In this document: in pieces, positions 54,878 to 63,574 of the stretch | Layout: every line of letters begins with the position of its first letter | Numbering within the stretch: position 1 is the first letter of the stretch | NCBI RefSeq assembly: GCF_003217325.1 | Contig: NZ_QJTI01000003.1 | Location: 1 to 64,000, forward strand | Source: Rhodopseudomonas faecalis | GTDB lineage: Bacteria > Pseudomonadota > Alphaproteobacteria > Rhizobiales > Xanthobacteraceae | Length of the DNA: 64,000 nt | Reading direction: 5' to 3' | Notes under the pieces: model-generated | The model's input: only the letters and a program-made list of their open reading frames with translations | The model's database searches: none | What the model was told of the DNA's origin: nothing | Translations under genes and position numbers: made by a program

Positions 54878-56886
54878 ATTGCGATCACCACCAGCAGTGC
54901 GACCAGCGTGGCGAACACCAGGCTGAGATAGCCGCGGATCGACAGCAGTTGCATGTTGTTGAGACGGGTCGAGACGAATTCGATCGCGGACGCGATCCGA
55001 CCGTACAGGTTCTCCCAGATCAGATCGTGCAGCTCGACCGAGAATTTCGCCGGCGCGACGCTGCCGGGCGGCGGCATGGTGACGTGGTCGCGGGCGCGGA
55101 ACAGCAGCGTGCCGAACACCCGGCGCAGCGGCTGCGCAACGCTGTCGGGCGAATATTGCGCGAGCGGCACCGGCTCGGCGTAGCCGCAGCCCCAGGCCGG
55201 CGCACGGCGCACCGCAGGCGACGACAGCTTCAGGATCGCCAAGAAGCCGAGCGTCGCGGAGATCGCGATGAAGGCCAGCACCAAGAGGCCGTTATAGGAA
55301 CCGCGGCGCAGATCGATCGGCACGATCGACAGCCACGGTAGTTCGGTCTGCCCGGCGAGCCGGATGTGCAGAATCTCGGCGCTGACCGGCGCCAGCGCAT
55401 CCATCACCAGGCCTGGGAAAATGCCCGCCAGCAGGCACAGCAGCGCCAGGATCGCCATCGCGGCGACCGAGAAGCGATCGACTTCCCGCGCGTTTTCCGC
55501 GGCCGGGCTACGCGGCCGGCTGAGGAAGCTGGCGCCATAGGCTTTGACGAAACAGGCCGCGGCCAGTGCCGCCGCCAGCGCCAGCATGCCGCCGATCGCC
55601 GGCACCATGATTTTCAGGCCCCATTGCGGCAGTTGCGGGCTCTGCAGCACCGCCTGGAAGGTCAGCCACTCCGAGACAAAGCCGTTGAACGGCGGCAGCG
55701 CCGAGATCGCCACCGCGCCGATCAGGAACACGATGCTGGTGGCCGGCATGCGGTGAATGAGGCCGCCGAGCCGGTCCATGTTGCGCTCGCCGGTGGCGAC
55801 CAGCACCGCGCCGGCGCCGAAGAACAGCAGGCTCTTGAACAGCGAGTGATTGAAGATGTGGAACAGCGCCGCGGTGAAGGCCAGCGCCGCCGGCAGACCC
55901 TGGCCATTGGCCTGAAACGCCAGCGCCAGCCCGAGGCCGACAAAGATCATGCCGACATTCTCGATCGTGGAATAGGCCAGCAGCCGCTTCAGGTCGCGCT
56001 CCATCAGCGCATAGAGAATGCCCATCACCGCGGTGACGCCGCCGAGCAACAGCACCACCACGCTCGCGGTCCAGTCGGGACGGCCGAGCAGATCGAACAC
56101 CACGCGAATGAAGCCGTAGATCGCCACCTTGGTCATCACGCCGCTCATCAGCGCCGAGACGTGGCTGGGCGCGGCCGGATGGGCGAGCGGCAGCCAGACA
56201 TGGAGCGGCACCAGGCCGGCCTTGGAGCCGGCGCCGAGCAGCATCAACACCAGCACCAGGGTCGCGGCGGCGCCGGAATGCGGGGCGGCGCGGATGGCGT
56301 CGAAGGCGTAGTTGCCGGCGGGACCTGCAAGGAAGCCGAACGCCAGCAGCAGCGCCATCGTGCCGAAACTGGCCATCAGCAGATAGACATAGCCGGCCTG
56401 CGCATTGCCGCTCTGGCGATGATGCGCCATCACCAGCGCCCATGACGCCAGCGACATGAATTCCCAGCTCAAGAGATAGGAGAATGCGTCGTTAGCCAGC
56501 AGCACCAGATTCATGCCGGCTAGAAACGCCGGGAAGAATGGCAGCACGCGCTGCGGCGCGTGTTCGTGGCGGCCGTAGCCGAGCGCATACAGGCTGGCGA
56601 GCGCGCCGCCGAGATTGATCACCACCAGGAAGAACGCGGACAGCGCATCGAGCCGGAAATGCGCGCCGAGCCATGGCAGGCCGATCGGCAGCACCAGGCC
56701 CGGCCCCGGCGCCGCGCCGGTGACCAGCACCCGCAGCGCGCCAAAACAGGCGGCACCGCACAGCAGCAAGGTGGCGCCATAGACCACGGCATTGCCGATC
56801 CGCCAGCGCGCCAGCATCACCGCCAGCACCGAGACGGCGAGCAACGCGCCGACACAGCTCAGTTGCAGGGCGACGGCCGACATCAT
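54868..56886 (-). CDS. hyfB: HyfB-type proton-channel subunit (NuoL-like)
   Basis: A 672-residue antiporter-like subunit, hydrogenase-4 subunit B. About 15 spans; marks: LLSWEFMSLASWALV (Glu), GAGSKAGLVPLHVWLPLAHPAAPSHVSALMSG and LAYSTIENVGMIFVG; then a C-terminal extension with a charged loop and a last span, as in HyfB/HycC. First gene of the six-gene unit, about 430 bp after the CxxC protein gene. Confidence 0.93.
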   Translation of the reverse strand: MMSAVALQLSCVGALLAVSVLAVMLARWRIGNAVVYGATLLLCGAACFGALRVLVTGAAPGPGLVLPIGLPWLGAHFRLDALSAFFLVVINLGGALASLYALGYGRHEHAPQRVLPFFPAFLAGMNLVLLANDAFSYLLSWEFMSLASWALVMAHHRQSGNAQAGYVYLLMASFGTMALLLAFGFLAGPAGNYAFDAIRAAPHSGAAATLVLVLMLLGAGSKAGLVPLHVWLPLAHPAAPSHVSALMSGVMTKVAIYGFIRVVFDLLGRPDWTASVVVLLLGGVTAVMGILYALMERDLKRLLAYSTIENVGMIFVGLGLALAFQANGQGLPAALAFTAALFHIFNHSLFKSLLFFGAGAVLVATGERNMDRLGGLIHRMPATSIVFLIGAVAISALPPFNGFVSEWLTFQAVLQSPQLPQWGLKIMVPAIGGMLALAAALAAACFVKAYGASFLSRPRSPAAENAREVDRFSVAAMAILALLCLLAGIFPGLVMDALAPVSAEILHIRLAGQTELPWLSIVPIDLRRGSYNGLLVLAFIAISATLGFLAILKLSSPAVRRAPAWGCGYAEPVPLAQYSPDSVAQPLRRVFGTLLFRARDHVTMPPPGSVAPAKFSVELHDLIWENLYGRIASAIEFVSTRLNNMQLLSIRGYLSLVFATLVALLVVIAIWA

Positions 56887-57009
56887 GAGCGGCGCCCCCG
56901 ACCACTACCGCAGAACCGGCGTTCCGGCGCGCAGCACGCCCGCCGATGGCCATCGCCAGTCCGGACTTTATGCGTGCTTGCATCACCGAGGGTCATAGCC
57001 GCTCCACTT

Positions 57010-57028
57010 ATGATGTTCAAAACATCAT
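57010..57028. promoter_or_regulatory. Candidate operator palindrome upstream of hyfB
   Basis: ATGATGTT, CAA, AACATCAT: perfect 8-bp arms and a 3-bp centre, 124 bp before the hyfB start. The region around it (57000-57050) is the most AT-rich in this neighbourhood. The form suits a dimeric regulator. The site differs from the one at 24279 in sequence, but shares the 8-3-8 layout. Confidence 0.5.
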
Positions 57029-57320
57029 ATCTGATAGATGGGATATCTGTCTCGCCGCGATTCGTGAGTTTTTCGCGGAGCAGCTATTAAGCCACCGCTG
57101 GTGTCGAATGAAAATTGTCGCATTTTGAAACAGTCTTTCCGAGCAGCGAGCGGATCTGCCGGAACGGTCAACCGCCGGCGGGGCGCGGACGGGAAAGGCA
57201 GCTGAGGCGGCACTCTTGGCCGCTCAGCACAGCTGCCGCGGGCGCGGCAGTCGATCCGGCGGCGGCGGCGCAGCTCAGGCTGGGCTCGCCGATCCGGGGG
57301 GTGGGAGCGGCGGCCGCTCC

Positions 57321-57512
57321 TTAGATCCAACCCGGCGTGCAGCTGATCAAGGCGGTGGAGCAATCGTCCTCGGACTCGCCGGCGCCGAGCACGGCGCCGC
57401 AATGCCGGCAGATGCGCGGCTTCAGCGCCGTGGCGCGAGTGGTTTTGCGCTGCAACTGATAGTCGACGAAATCGACGACGTTCGGAGCTGGCGTTGATGA
57501 TTGTTCGACCAT
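57321..57512 (-). CDS. Small CxxC protein, 63 aa
   Basis: A 63-residue protein, MVEQSSTPAPNVVDFVDYQL at the N-terminus, then KPRICRHCGAVLGAGESEDDCSTALISC at about 31-58. Four cysteines (CxxC, then two more at 12- and 6-residue spacing) suggest one zinc ribbon. GAGGG precedes the ATG at 57512 by nine bases. It lies upstream of the hyf operon on the same strand, 434 bp away; co-regulation is possible, not shown. Confidence 0.55.
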   Translation of the reverse strand: MVEQSSTPAPNVVDFVDYQLQRKTTRATALKPRICRHCGAVLGAGESEDDCSTALISCTPGWI

Positions 57513-57949
57513 GACTACCCTCACTTCTGAGGCGACGTTATCGCAGCACTTTTTTCGACAACCGTTCAGTCGAAAGCTCAAATTTTACCGGAGGCGCGCC
57601 GCACCGTGTTCTGTGCCGCCGATCCTGCTGAATGCGTTGAGGAACTGATAATACGATCGCACAGATCGCACAGCGAGCAATCAGGTGCGGCTGCAATCCA
57701 GGCTGCCCGGCGAGCGCCGCAAAGCATGATCGGCATCATCACAACGCCGAAACGACCGTGGTGCACGGGCGCTTCGCAGCACCACCGCGCGGGCAGATCG
57801 CCCCCACATCTCCAGCACGGACGCTATCGCCTGGCGGAGATAACGGTCGCGGTGCGGCTGCGCTGACGCCGAGGGATTGCCGCTGGCGAGCAGGCAACAA
57901 AAAAAGCCCCCGAAGGGGCTTTTCCGTTGTCGTTGTCCAATCGCTTCGA
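57513..57949. other. Intergenic gap between fbcH and the CxxC gene
   Basis: About 437 bp. A rho-independent terminator for fbcH lies at 57902-57923 (AAAAGCCCC-CGAAGGGGCTTTT). Minus-strand ORF 57578-57766 was considered and not accepted. No other gene is supported. The AT-rich part near 57535-57590 may hold the promoter of the CxxC gene. Confidence 0.5.
57902..57923. terminator. Terminator after fbcH
   Basis: A perfect 9-bp stem AAAAGCCCC / GGGGCTTTT with loop CGAA, preceded by an A run. On the minus strand this ends fbcH with a T run, 27 bp after the stop. Confidence 0.9.
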
Positions 57950-60025
57950 TCAGTGGGCGTTGGCCCAGACCCGGCGCTTGGTGAAGTACAGAAGGCCGGT
58001 CAGCAGAGCCAGGAAGATCATGACCTGCAGGCCGAGGCGCTTCCGGGCTTCCATGTGCGGCTCAGCAGCCCACATCAGGAATGCGGTGACGTCCTTGGCG
58101 TACTGATCCGCGGTGTTCGGCGTGTCGTCTTCATAGGTGACGACACCATCCATCAGCATCTGCGGCATCTTGATGGCGTGGCCCGGGTAGTACTTGTTGT
58201 AGTACGCGCCGTCCGGGAGAACGAAGCCCTCCGGGGGAGTGTCTTCGTAGCCGCGCAGCAAGCCAGCCACGTAGTTCGGGCCCTGCTCCTGGAACTGGGT
58301 GACCAGGTCGATCAGGAACTGCGGGAAACCACGCTCATACGAACGAGCCTTGGTGATCACCGACAGGTCCGGGGGAGCCGCACCGCCGTTCGAGAACCGC
58401 GCAGCGGCTTCGTTCGGATAGGGCGACGGGAACGGGTCGGCAAGGCGGCGCGGACGATCGAACATCTCGCCGGAGTCGTTCGGGCCGTCCTTGATCGGCG
58501 CGGCTTCGGCAGCGAACGCCTTGGCCTGCTCGACGGTGAAGCCCGGTCCACCCGGCTCGGTGAGGTTCCGGTAGTGGACATACTTCATCGAGTGACAGGC
58601 CGAGCAGACTTCCTTGTACACCTTGTAGCCACGCTGCAGCTGAGCGCGGTCGAAGGTGCCGAACGGGCCGGCGAACGACCACTCCAGCGACGGCGGCACG
58701 TTGCCACCCGCCGAGGCCTTGGCGTCCTGGCTGGCGCCGACCACCAGGGTGCCGGCCAGCGCAGCGATCACGGCGACCGAGGCCAGCGACTTGCCCTTGG
58801 AGGCCGAGCTGGCGAGCACGTCGTCAGCGATCGAGTTCGGCAACGGCAAGGTCTTCTCCTTACGCGACAGCACAGGCAGCACCACCAGGAAGTAGGCGAA
58901 GTAGCAAGCGGTGAGCACCTGCGACATCACGGTGTAGACGCCTTCCGCCGGCTTGGCACCCAGCCAGCCCAGCAGCAAGCAGACCGCGACGAACGCCCAG
59001 AAGAAGCGCTTGGCCAGCGGACGATAGCGCGACGAACGAACCTTGCAGCTGTCGAGCCAGGGCAGGAACAGCAGAACCAGGATCGCGCCGAACATCGCCA
59101 CCACGCCGAGCAGCTTGTTCGGGATGGCGCGCAGGATCGCGTAGAACGGCAGGTAGTACCATTCCGGAACGATGTGCGGCGGGGTCACGCCCGGGTTGGC
59201 CGGGATGTAGTTGTCGGCCTCGCCGAGATAGTTCGGCATGTAGAAAATGAACCACGAGAAGAACATCAGGAAGGCAGACATGCCGACCAGGTCCTTCAGC
59301 GTCGCATAGGGCGTGAAGGGCACGGTGTCCTTTTCGGTCTTGGCCTCGACGCCGGTCGGGTTGTTTTGGCCGGTGACATGAACTGCCCAAACGTGCAGCA
59401 CCACCACGCCGACGATCACGAACGGCAGCAGGTAATGCAGCGAGAAGAAGCGGTTCAGCGTCGGGTTGCCGACCGAGTAGCCGCCCCACAGCAGCGTCAC
59501 GATGCTGTCGCCGACCAGCGGAATGGCCGAGAACAGGTTGGTGATCACGGTGGCGCCCCAGAAGCTCATCTGGCCCCAGGGAAGCACGTAGCCCATGAAG
59601 CCGGTGGCCATCATCAGCAGGTAGATGATGACGCCGAGGATCCACAGCAGCTCGCGCGGCTCCTTGTACGACCCGTAATACAGGCCGCGGAACATGTGCA
59701 CATACACCGCGATGAAGAACATCGAGGCGCCGGCGGCGTGGATGTTACGCATCATCCAGCCATAGTTCACGTCACGGACGATCGCCTCGATCGAATCGAA
59801 GGCCATGTCGGCGTGCGGGGTGTAGTGCATCGCCAGCACAACGCCGGTGATGATCTGCACCACCAGCATCATCGAGAGGATGGCGCCGAACGTCCACCAG
59901 TAGTTGAGGTTGCGCGGCGTCGGCCACGCCACGAAGGAGGAGTTCACAAAGTTCATCACCGGCAGTCGTTGTTCTATCCACTGCAGGACTTTGTGTTGTG
60001 GTTGATAGGTTGAAGGTCCACTCAT
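57950..60025 (-). CDS. fbcH: Fused cytochrome b / cytochrome c1, FbcH
   Basis: A 691-residue fused precursor of the bc1 complex (quinol:cytochrome c oxidoreductase). Cytochrome b: residues about 1-410, heme ligands H96, H110, H197 and H211, and the Qo motif PEWY at 287-290. A linker with a signal-peptide-like stretch (about 412-438, ending AKASA) allows cleavage. Cytochrome c1: about 440-691, heme motif C474-SACH and a C-terminal anchor [18 protein letters not shown]. The fused form is a Bradyrhizobium-group mark. Follows fbcF by 52 bp. Confidence 0.97.
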   Translation of the reverse strand: MSGPSTYQPQHKVLQWIEQRLPVMNFVNSSFVAWPTPRNLNYWWTFGAILSMMLVVQIITGVVLAMHYTPHADMAFDSIEAIVRDVNYGWMMRNIHAAGASMFFIAVYVHMFRGLYYGSYKEPRELLWILGVIIYLLMMATGFMGYVLPWGQMSFWGATVITNLFSAIPLVGDSIVTLLWGGYSVGNPTLNRFFSLHYLLPFVIVGVVVLHVWAVHVTGQNNPTGVEAKTEKDTVPFTPYATLKDLVGMSAFLMFFSWFIFYMPNYLGEADNYIPANPGVTPPHIVPEWYYLPFYAILRAIPNKLLGVVAMFGAILVLLFLPWLDSCKVRSSRYRPLAKRFFWAFVAVCLLLGWLGAKPAEGVYTVMSQVLTACYFAYFLVVLPVLSRKEKTLPLPNSIADDVLASSASKGKSLASVAVIAALAGTLVVGASQDAKASAGGNVPPSLEWSFAGPFGTFDRAQLQRGYKVYKEVCSACHSMKYVHYRNLTEPGGPGFTVEQAKAFAAEAAPIKDGPNDSGEMFDRPRRLADPFPSPYPNEAAARFSNGGAAPPDLSVITKARSYERGFPQFLIDLVTQFQEQGPNYVAGLLRGYEDTPPEGFVLPDGAYYNKYYPGHAIKMPQMLMDGVVTYEDDTPNTADQYAKDVTAFLMWAAEPHMEARKRLGLQVMIFLALLTGLLYFTKRRVWANAH

Positions 60026-60077
60026 GTCGCGATCCTAGGAATGATGGCAGCGATGCTTAATGGAGGATGGGGTGACG

Positions 60078-60605
60078 TCAGCCAATCTGGATCTTGCTGG
60101 CGGAGACGAACTGATAGGGCGGCACCGGGAGGTTGGCCGGCGCAGGCCCCTGGCGAATGCGGCCCGAGGAATCGTACTGGGAACCGTGGCAGGGGCAGAA
60201 GAAGCCGTTGTAATTGCCCTGGCGGGCCATCGGGATGCAGCCAAGATGGGTGCAGATGCCGACCACCACCAGCCACTGTTCATAACCTTCCTTGGTCCGT
60301 TCCTGATCGCTCTGCGGATCGGGCAGGCTCGACAGCGACACCGTGCGCGCTTCGTCGATCTGCTGCGCAGAGCGGTGCATGATGTAGATCGGCTTGCCGC
60401 GCCAAAACACCTTGATTTCCTGGCCCTCAGCAACCGGACCAAGATCGACCTCGATCGGCGCACCGGCCGCAATCGTGGACGCGTCAGGATTCATCTGCGT
60501 AACCAACGGCCAAACCACCGCGGCCGCGCCGACAGCAGCTACGGCACCGGTCGCGATGTATAGAAAATCACGGCGAGTCGGTTCCGTCGAAACCTCTGTC
60601 GTCAT
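60078..60605 (-). CDS. fbcF: Rieske iron-sulfur protein of cytochrome bc1
   Basis: A 175-residue Rieske subunit. N-terminal TAT-type RRDFLYIATG (11-20) with the membrane anchor, flexible hinge, then the [2Fe-2S] box CTHLGC and CPCHGSQYD. It is exported folded and transfers electrons from quinol to cytochrome c1. Start at 60605 (MTTEVSTEP). First gene of fbcFH. Confidence 0.96.
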   Translation of the reverse strand: MTTEVSTEPTRRDFLYIATGAVAAVGAAAVVWPLVTQMNPDASTIAAGAPIEVDLGPVAEGQEIKVFWRGKPIYIMHRSAQQIDEARTVSLSSLPDPQSDQERTKEGYEQWLVVVGICTHLGCIPMARQGNYNGFFCPCHGSQYDSSGRIRQGPAPANLPVPPYQFVSASKIQIG

Positions 60606-60732
60606 GACAACAAGCCCTTTCTTGTCTTCTCTAGCTGGTGCACCGCGCGATGCGGCGGCCACACACACTCACGCTCCGAGAGCAGCTTACGATATCCGCA
60701 ATCCACGAAGGCGCGGCAATATGACCACTTCA

Positions 60733-60749
60733 CCAACGATTAGCGTTGG
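60733..60749. promoter_or_regulatory. Inverted repeat upstream of fbcF
   Basis: CCAACG, ATTAG, CGTTGG: perfect 6-bp arms, 128 bp before the fbcF start and 146 bp before trmL. It lies in the 289-bp divergent gap. It could bind a regulator of bc1 or be incidental; no known box fits. Confidence 0.3.
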
Positions 60750-60894
60750 AACAGCCAGTCCAGGGTCGTTCTATTGGCACCCTTGCCGAAATAGCGCAAG
60801 CCCGCTATCGGCCTAGTGACCCGCAATGCCTGAATCTGATGCAGCCTTATGATCAGACAGTGCTTTCGGGACTGTTAAGGAAGCCTGGCACCAG

Positions 60895-61371
60895 ATGCGG
60901 ATCGCCCTGTTCCAGCCCGACATCCCGCAAAACTGCGGAACCATTTTGCGGATGTGCGCGTGCCTGAATGTCGAGGCGCATATCATCGAGCCGGCCGGCT
61001 TCCCGGTGTCGGATCGGCATTTCCGGCGTGCGGGCATGGATTATCTCGACCAGGTGCAGATCGTCCGTCACGATTCCTGGACCAAGTTCACCGAGTGGCG
61101 AGATCGAACCGGCTGCCGGCTGGTGTTGCTTACAACTAAAGGATTAATCCCCTATTGGCAGTTCCGGTACGAACAGACCGATGTGCTGCTGCTCGGCCGG
61201 GAATCGGCCGGGGTTCCGGACGAGGTGGCGGCGGTGGCCGATGCCCGGCTGGTGATTCCGGTGCAAGCTGGGTTACGCTCGCTCAATATCGCAGTCGCCG
61301 CGGCGATGGTGGCCGGTGAAGCGTTGCGGCAGACCAGCTGGCAAACCTCCACTTCGCAGGGCGCGCCATGA
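60895..61371 (+). CDS. trmL: tRNA (cytidine/uridine-34-2'-O)-methyltransferase TrmL
   Basis: A 158-residue SPOUT methyltransferase that methylates the ribose of nucleotide 34 in Leu tRNAs. N-terminal IALFQPDIPQNCGTILRMCACLN (SPOUT start), and the knot motifs LLLGRESAGVPDEV and RSLNIAVAAAMVAGEALRQ. Short form without an RNA-binding extension, as in E. coli TrmL. Overlaps queE by 4 bp, so both tRNA-modifying genes are coupled. Confidence 0.92.
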   Translation: MRIALFQPDIPQNCGTILRMCACLNVEAHIIEPAGFPVSDRHFRRAGMDYLDQVQIVRHDSWTKFTEWRDRTGCRLVLLTTKGLIPYWQFRYEQTDVLLLGRESAGVPDEVAAVADARLVIPVQAGLRSLNIAVAAAMVAGEALRQTSWQTSTSQGAP

Positions 61372-62000
61372 GCTACGCCGTAAAAGAGATCTTTCTCACT
61401 TTGCAGGGCGAAGGCGCGCAGGCCGGGCGCGCCGCGGTGTTCTGCCGCTTTAGCGGCTGCAATCTGTGGAGCGGCCGCGAGCAGGATCGCGGCAAGGCCG
61501 ACTGCCAGTTCTGCGACACCGACTTTGTCGGCACCGACGGCACGCTCGGGCAGCGTTATCAAAACGCCGCCGAGCTGGCTGAGGCGATTGCGGCGCAATG
61601 GCTCGGCGCCGAGGCGGAACGCTATGTGGTGCTGACCGGCGGCGAGCCGCTGTTACAAGTCGATGCCGCGCTGATCGATGCGCTGCATGATCTCGGCTTC
61701 TCGGTCGGGCTGGAGACCAATGGCACCATGCTGCCGCCCGATGGCATCGACTGGATCTGCGTCAGTCCCAAGGCAGGCACCGAGCTGGTGCTGCAGCATG
61801 GCGATGAGCTGAAGCTGGTCTTTCCGCAGGCGGGCGCCGAGCCGGAACGGTTCGCACGGCTGCCGTTCGAGTATTTTTCGCTGCAACCGCTCGATGGCCC
61901 CGATGCCGCGGCACATACCCAGGCGGCGATCGACTATTGCCTGCACCATCCGCAATGGCGGCTCAGTGTGCAGACCCATAAGGTGATCGGCATCCGCTGA
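61368..62000 (+). CDS. queE: 7-carboxy-7-deazaguanine synthase QueE
   Basis: A 210-residue radical SAM enzyme of queuosine synthesis. The three cluster ligands are C31, C46 and C49, the CX14CX2C form (GCNLWSGREQD, then CQFCDTDF) found in this QueE subgroup. LTGGEPLLQVD and GLETNGTM complete the SAM and substrate sites. Overlaps trmL by 4 bp. Other que genes are not in the window. Confidence 0.93.
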   Translation: MSYAVKEIFLTLQGEGAQAGRAAVFCRFSGCNLWSGREQDRGKADCQFCDTDFVGTDGTLGQRYQNAAELAEAIAAQWLGAEAERYVVLTGGEPLLQVDAALIDALHDLGFSVGLETNGTMLPPDGIDWICVSPKAGTELVLQHGDELKLVFPQAGAEPERFARLPFEYFSLQPLDGPDAAAHTQAAIDYCLHHPQWRLSVQTHKVIGIR

Positions 62001-62043
62001 TCCGATCCCGGCCGATGTGGCGGCCCGCTACACAGCCGCCCCG

Positions 62044-63300
62044 CTACAACAGATGGTCGCGGGCGTAACGTGCCACGGTCTGATCGGCGATCGCATTCAG
62101 CGTCGTCGGATCAAGCGCGAAATCCGAGGCCAGCCAAGCGTCTTCCGCCAGCGCCACGACGTGGCCGAGCGCCGGCCCCTGCGCGACGCCGCGCGCGATG
62201 AAATCGGCCGCCTTCAGCGGGAAAGTCGGCGGTTGCCAGCGCTGCGGCAGCCCGATCAGATGCTGCCACTTGGCGAAATCGGCATCGCGGCCGGCGCGGG
62301 CAAAGGCCTGCATCATGCGGTCATGGTAGCGCGGCGCACCCAGCCGATAGAGCCGCCGCCGCGCGATGGTTTCGTCCATGCCGGCCAGCCGCCACCAGCG
62401 ATGGCCCATGGAATCGAGCCGCTTGGTTTCGGCATTGGACAGCCGCAGCCGCTGCGACAGCCGCCGCGCGTCCTCGGTGACCGCCACCGCCAGCGCGCCG
62501 AGCCGGCGCACAGCATCGGGCGAAAGGCCCAGCGATTGTTCGGCGCGGATCATCGCCGAAAACGGCCCCAGATAAGGCACGCCGCCGAGCACCCGCAGCA
62601 GCAGCCCGCCATCGGCCATGGCGGTCGCGGCGCACAGCGCGCCGGGCGTCACCATCAGTTTGAGCAGCTCCATGCGCACCCGCTCGGCGGACAGCGTCTC
62701 CAGGCCGTCGCGGCCGCGGATGCAGGCGAGATAGGCGTCGCGCGGCGGTTCGCCGTGGCCATAGGCGGCATGAATCCGGAAGAAGCGCATAATGCGCAGA
62801 TAGTCTTCCGCGATGCGGCGGTCCGGATCGCCGATGAAGCGCACCCGCCGCGCGGCGATGTCGGCGAGCCCGCCGACATGATCATGGACCACGCCGTCGG
62901 CGGTCACCGACAGCCCGTTGATGGTGAAGTCGCGGCGCTCCGCGTCGCGCTGCCAGTCGCGGCCGAACGCCACCTTGGCCTTGCGGCCAAAGGTTTCGAC
63001 GTCTTCGCGCAACGTGGTGATCTCGAACGGCGTGCCATCCAGCACCAGCGTGACCGTGCCGTGCTCGATGCCGGTCGGCACGCTCTTGATGCGTGCGGCC
63101 TGCGCCCGGCGGACCACCTCCTCGGGCAAGGCGGTGGTGGCGATGTCGACATCGCCGAGCGGCACGCCGAGCAAAGCATTGCGCACCGCACCGCCGATCA
63201 CCCGCGCTTCTTCGCCGTCCGTGTTGAGGAGGGCCAGCACCCGCGCGGCCGGTCCGGTCCGCAGCCAGGGCGCATTGCTCAGCATTACAACCGTACTCAC
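62044..63300 (-). CDS. cca: CCA tRNA nucleotidyltransferase
   Basis: A 418-residue class II nucleotidyltransferase of the poly(A) polymerase/CCA type that adds or repairs the 3' CCA of tRNA. Motif A RVIGGAVRNALLGVPLGDVDIATT (GGxVR then DxD metal residues), RRDFTINGL (motif B), YLRIMRFFRIHA (motif D/E neck). GTG 63300 has an AGGGGGCGG before it; ATG 63285 is the alternative. Ten bp separate it from the DUF6111 gene upstream. Confidence 0.9.
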   Translation of the reverse strand: MSTVVMLSNAPWLRTGPAARVLALLNTDGEEARVIGGAVRNALLGVPLGDVDIATTALPEEVVRRAQAARIKSVPTGIEHGTVTLVLDGTPFEITTLREDVETFGRKAKVAFGRDWQRDAERRDFTINGLSVTADGVVHDHVGGLADIAARRVRFIGDPDRRIAEDYLRIMRFFRIHAAYGHGEPPRDAYLACIRGRDGLETLSAERVRMELLKLMVTPGALCAATAMADGGLLLRVLGGVPYLGPFSAMIRAEQSLGLSPDAVRRLGALAVAVTEDARRLSQRLRLSNAETKRLDSMGHRWWRLAGMDETIARRRLYRLGAPRYHDRMMQAFARAGRDADFAKWQHLIGLPQRWQPPTFPLKAADFIARGVAQGPALGHVVALAEDAWLASDFALDPTTLNAIADQTVARYARDHLL

Positions 63301-63310
63301 CCCCGCCCCC

Positions 63311-63574
63311 TTATTGACTCTGGCCGGGGACCAGCCGGCCGTCTTCGATATGGGCGGGGACGTAGGTGGAGACCGGGGGCGCGCCGGAGAAGTCCGCCAG
63401 CAGCACCAAGCTGAGGATGGTGAGCAGCAGCGCGCCGAGCGCCAATTTGGCGAGCACATGCCCTGGCCACGACGACTGCGCGAAAAGGCGAGAACGGCTT
63501 GCCACCAGATAGAGCGCATAGACCGCAAAGGGAATCAGGAAGATCCCGATCTCGGTCAGAATGGGACGGATCAT
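63311..63574 (-). CDS. DUF6111 family membrane protein
   Basis: An 87-residue protein with two spans (about 5-24 and 41-63) and a short C-terminal tail (AHIEDGRLVPGQSQ), DUF6111. Function unknown. It overlaps the NUDIX gene stop by 3 bp and lies 10 bp before cca, so NUDIX, DUF6111 and cca are one unit, an order I believe is common in Rhizobiales. Confidence 0.75.
   Translation of the reverse strand: MIRPILTEIGIFLIPFAVYALYLVASRSRLFAQSSWPGHVLAKLALGALLLTILSLVLLADFSGAPPVSTYVPAHIEDGRLVPGQSQ

Noticed and set aside
57578-57766. Minus-strand frame of 62 aa with CSLCDLC motif
   Set aside because: No good ribosome site, no recognisable fold, and it lies in a promoter/terminator gap; left as unproven.
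57758-60013. Plus-strand frame of 751 aa opposite fbcH
   Set aside because: It is the antisense shadow of the bc1 gene caused by high-GC third positions; composition is His/Arg/Val repetitive and there is no domain.
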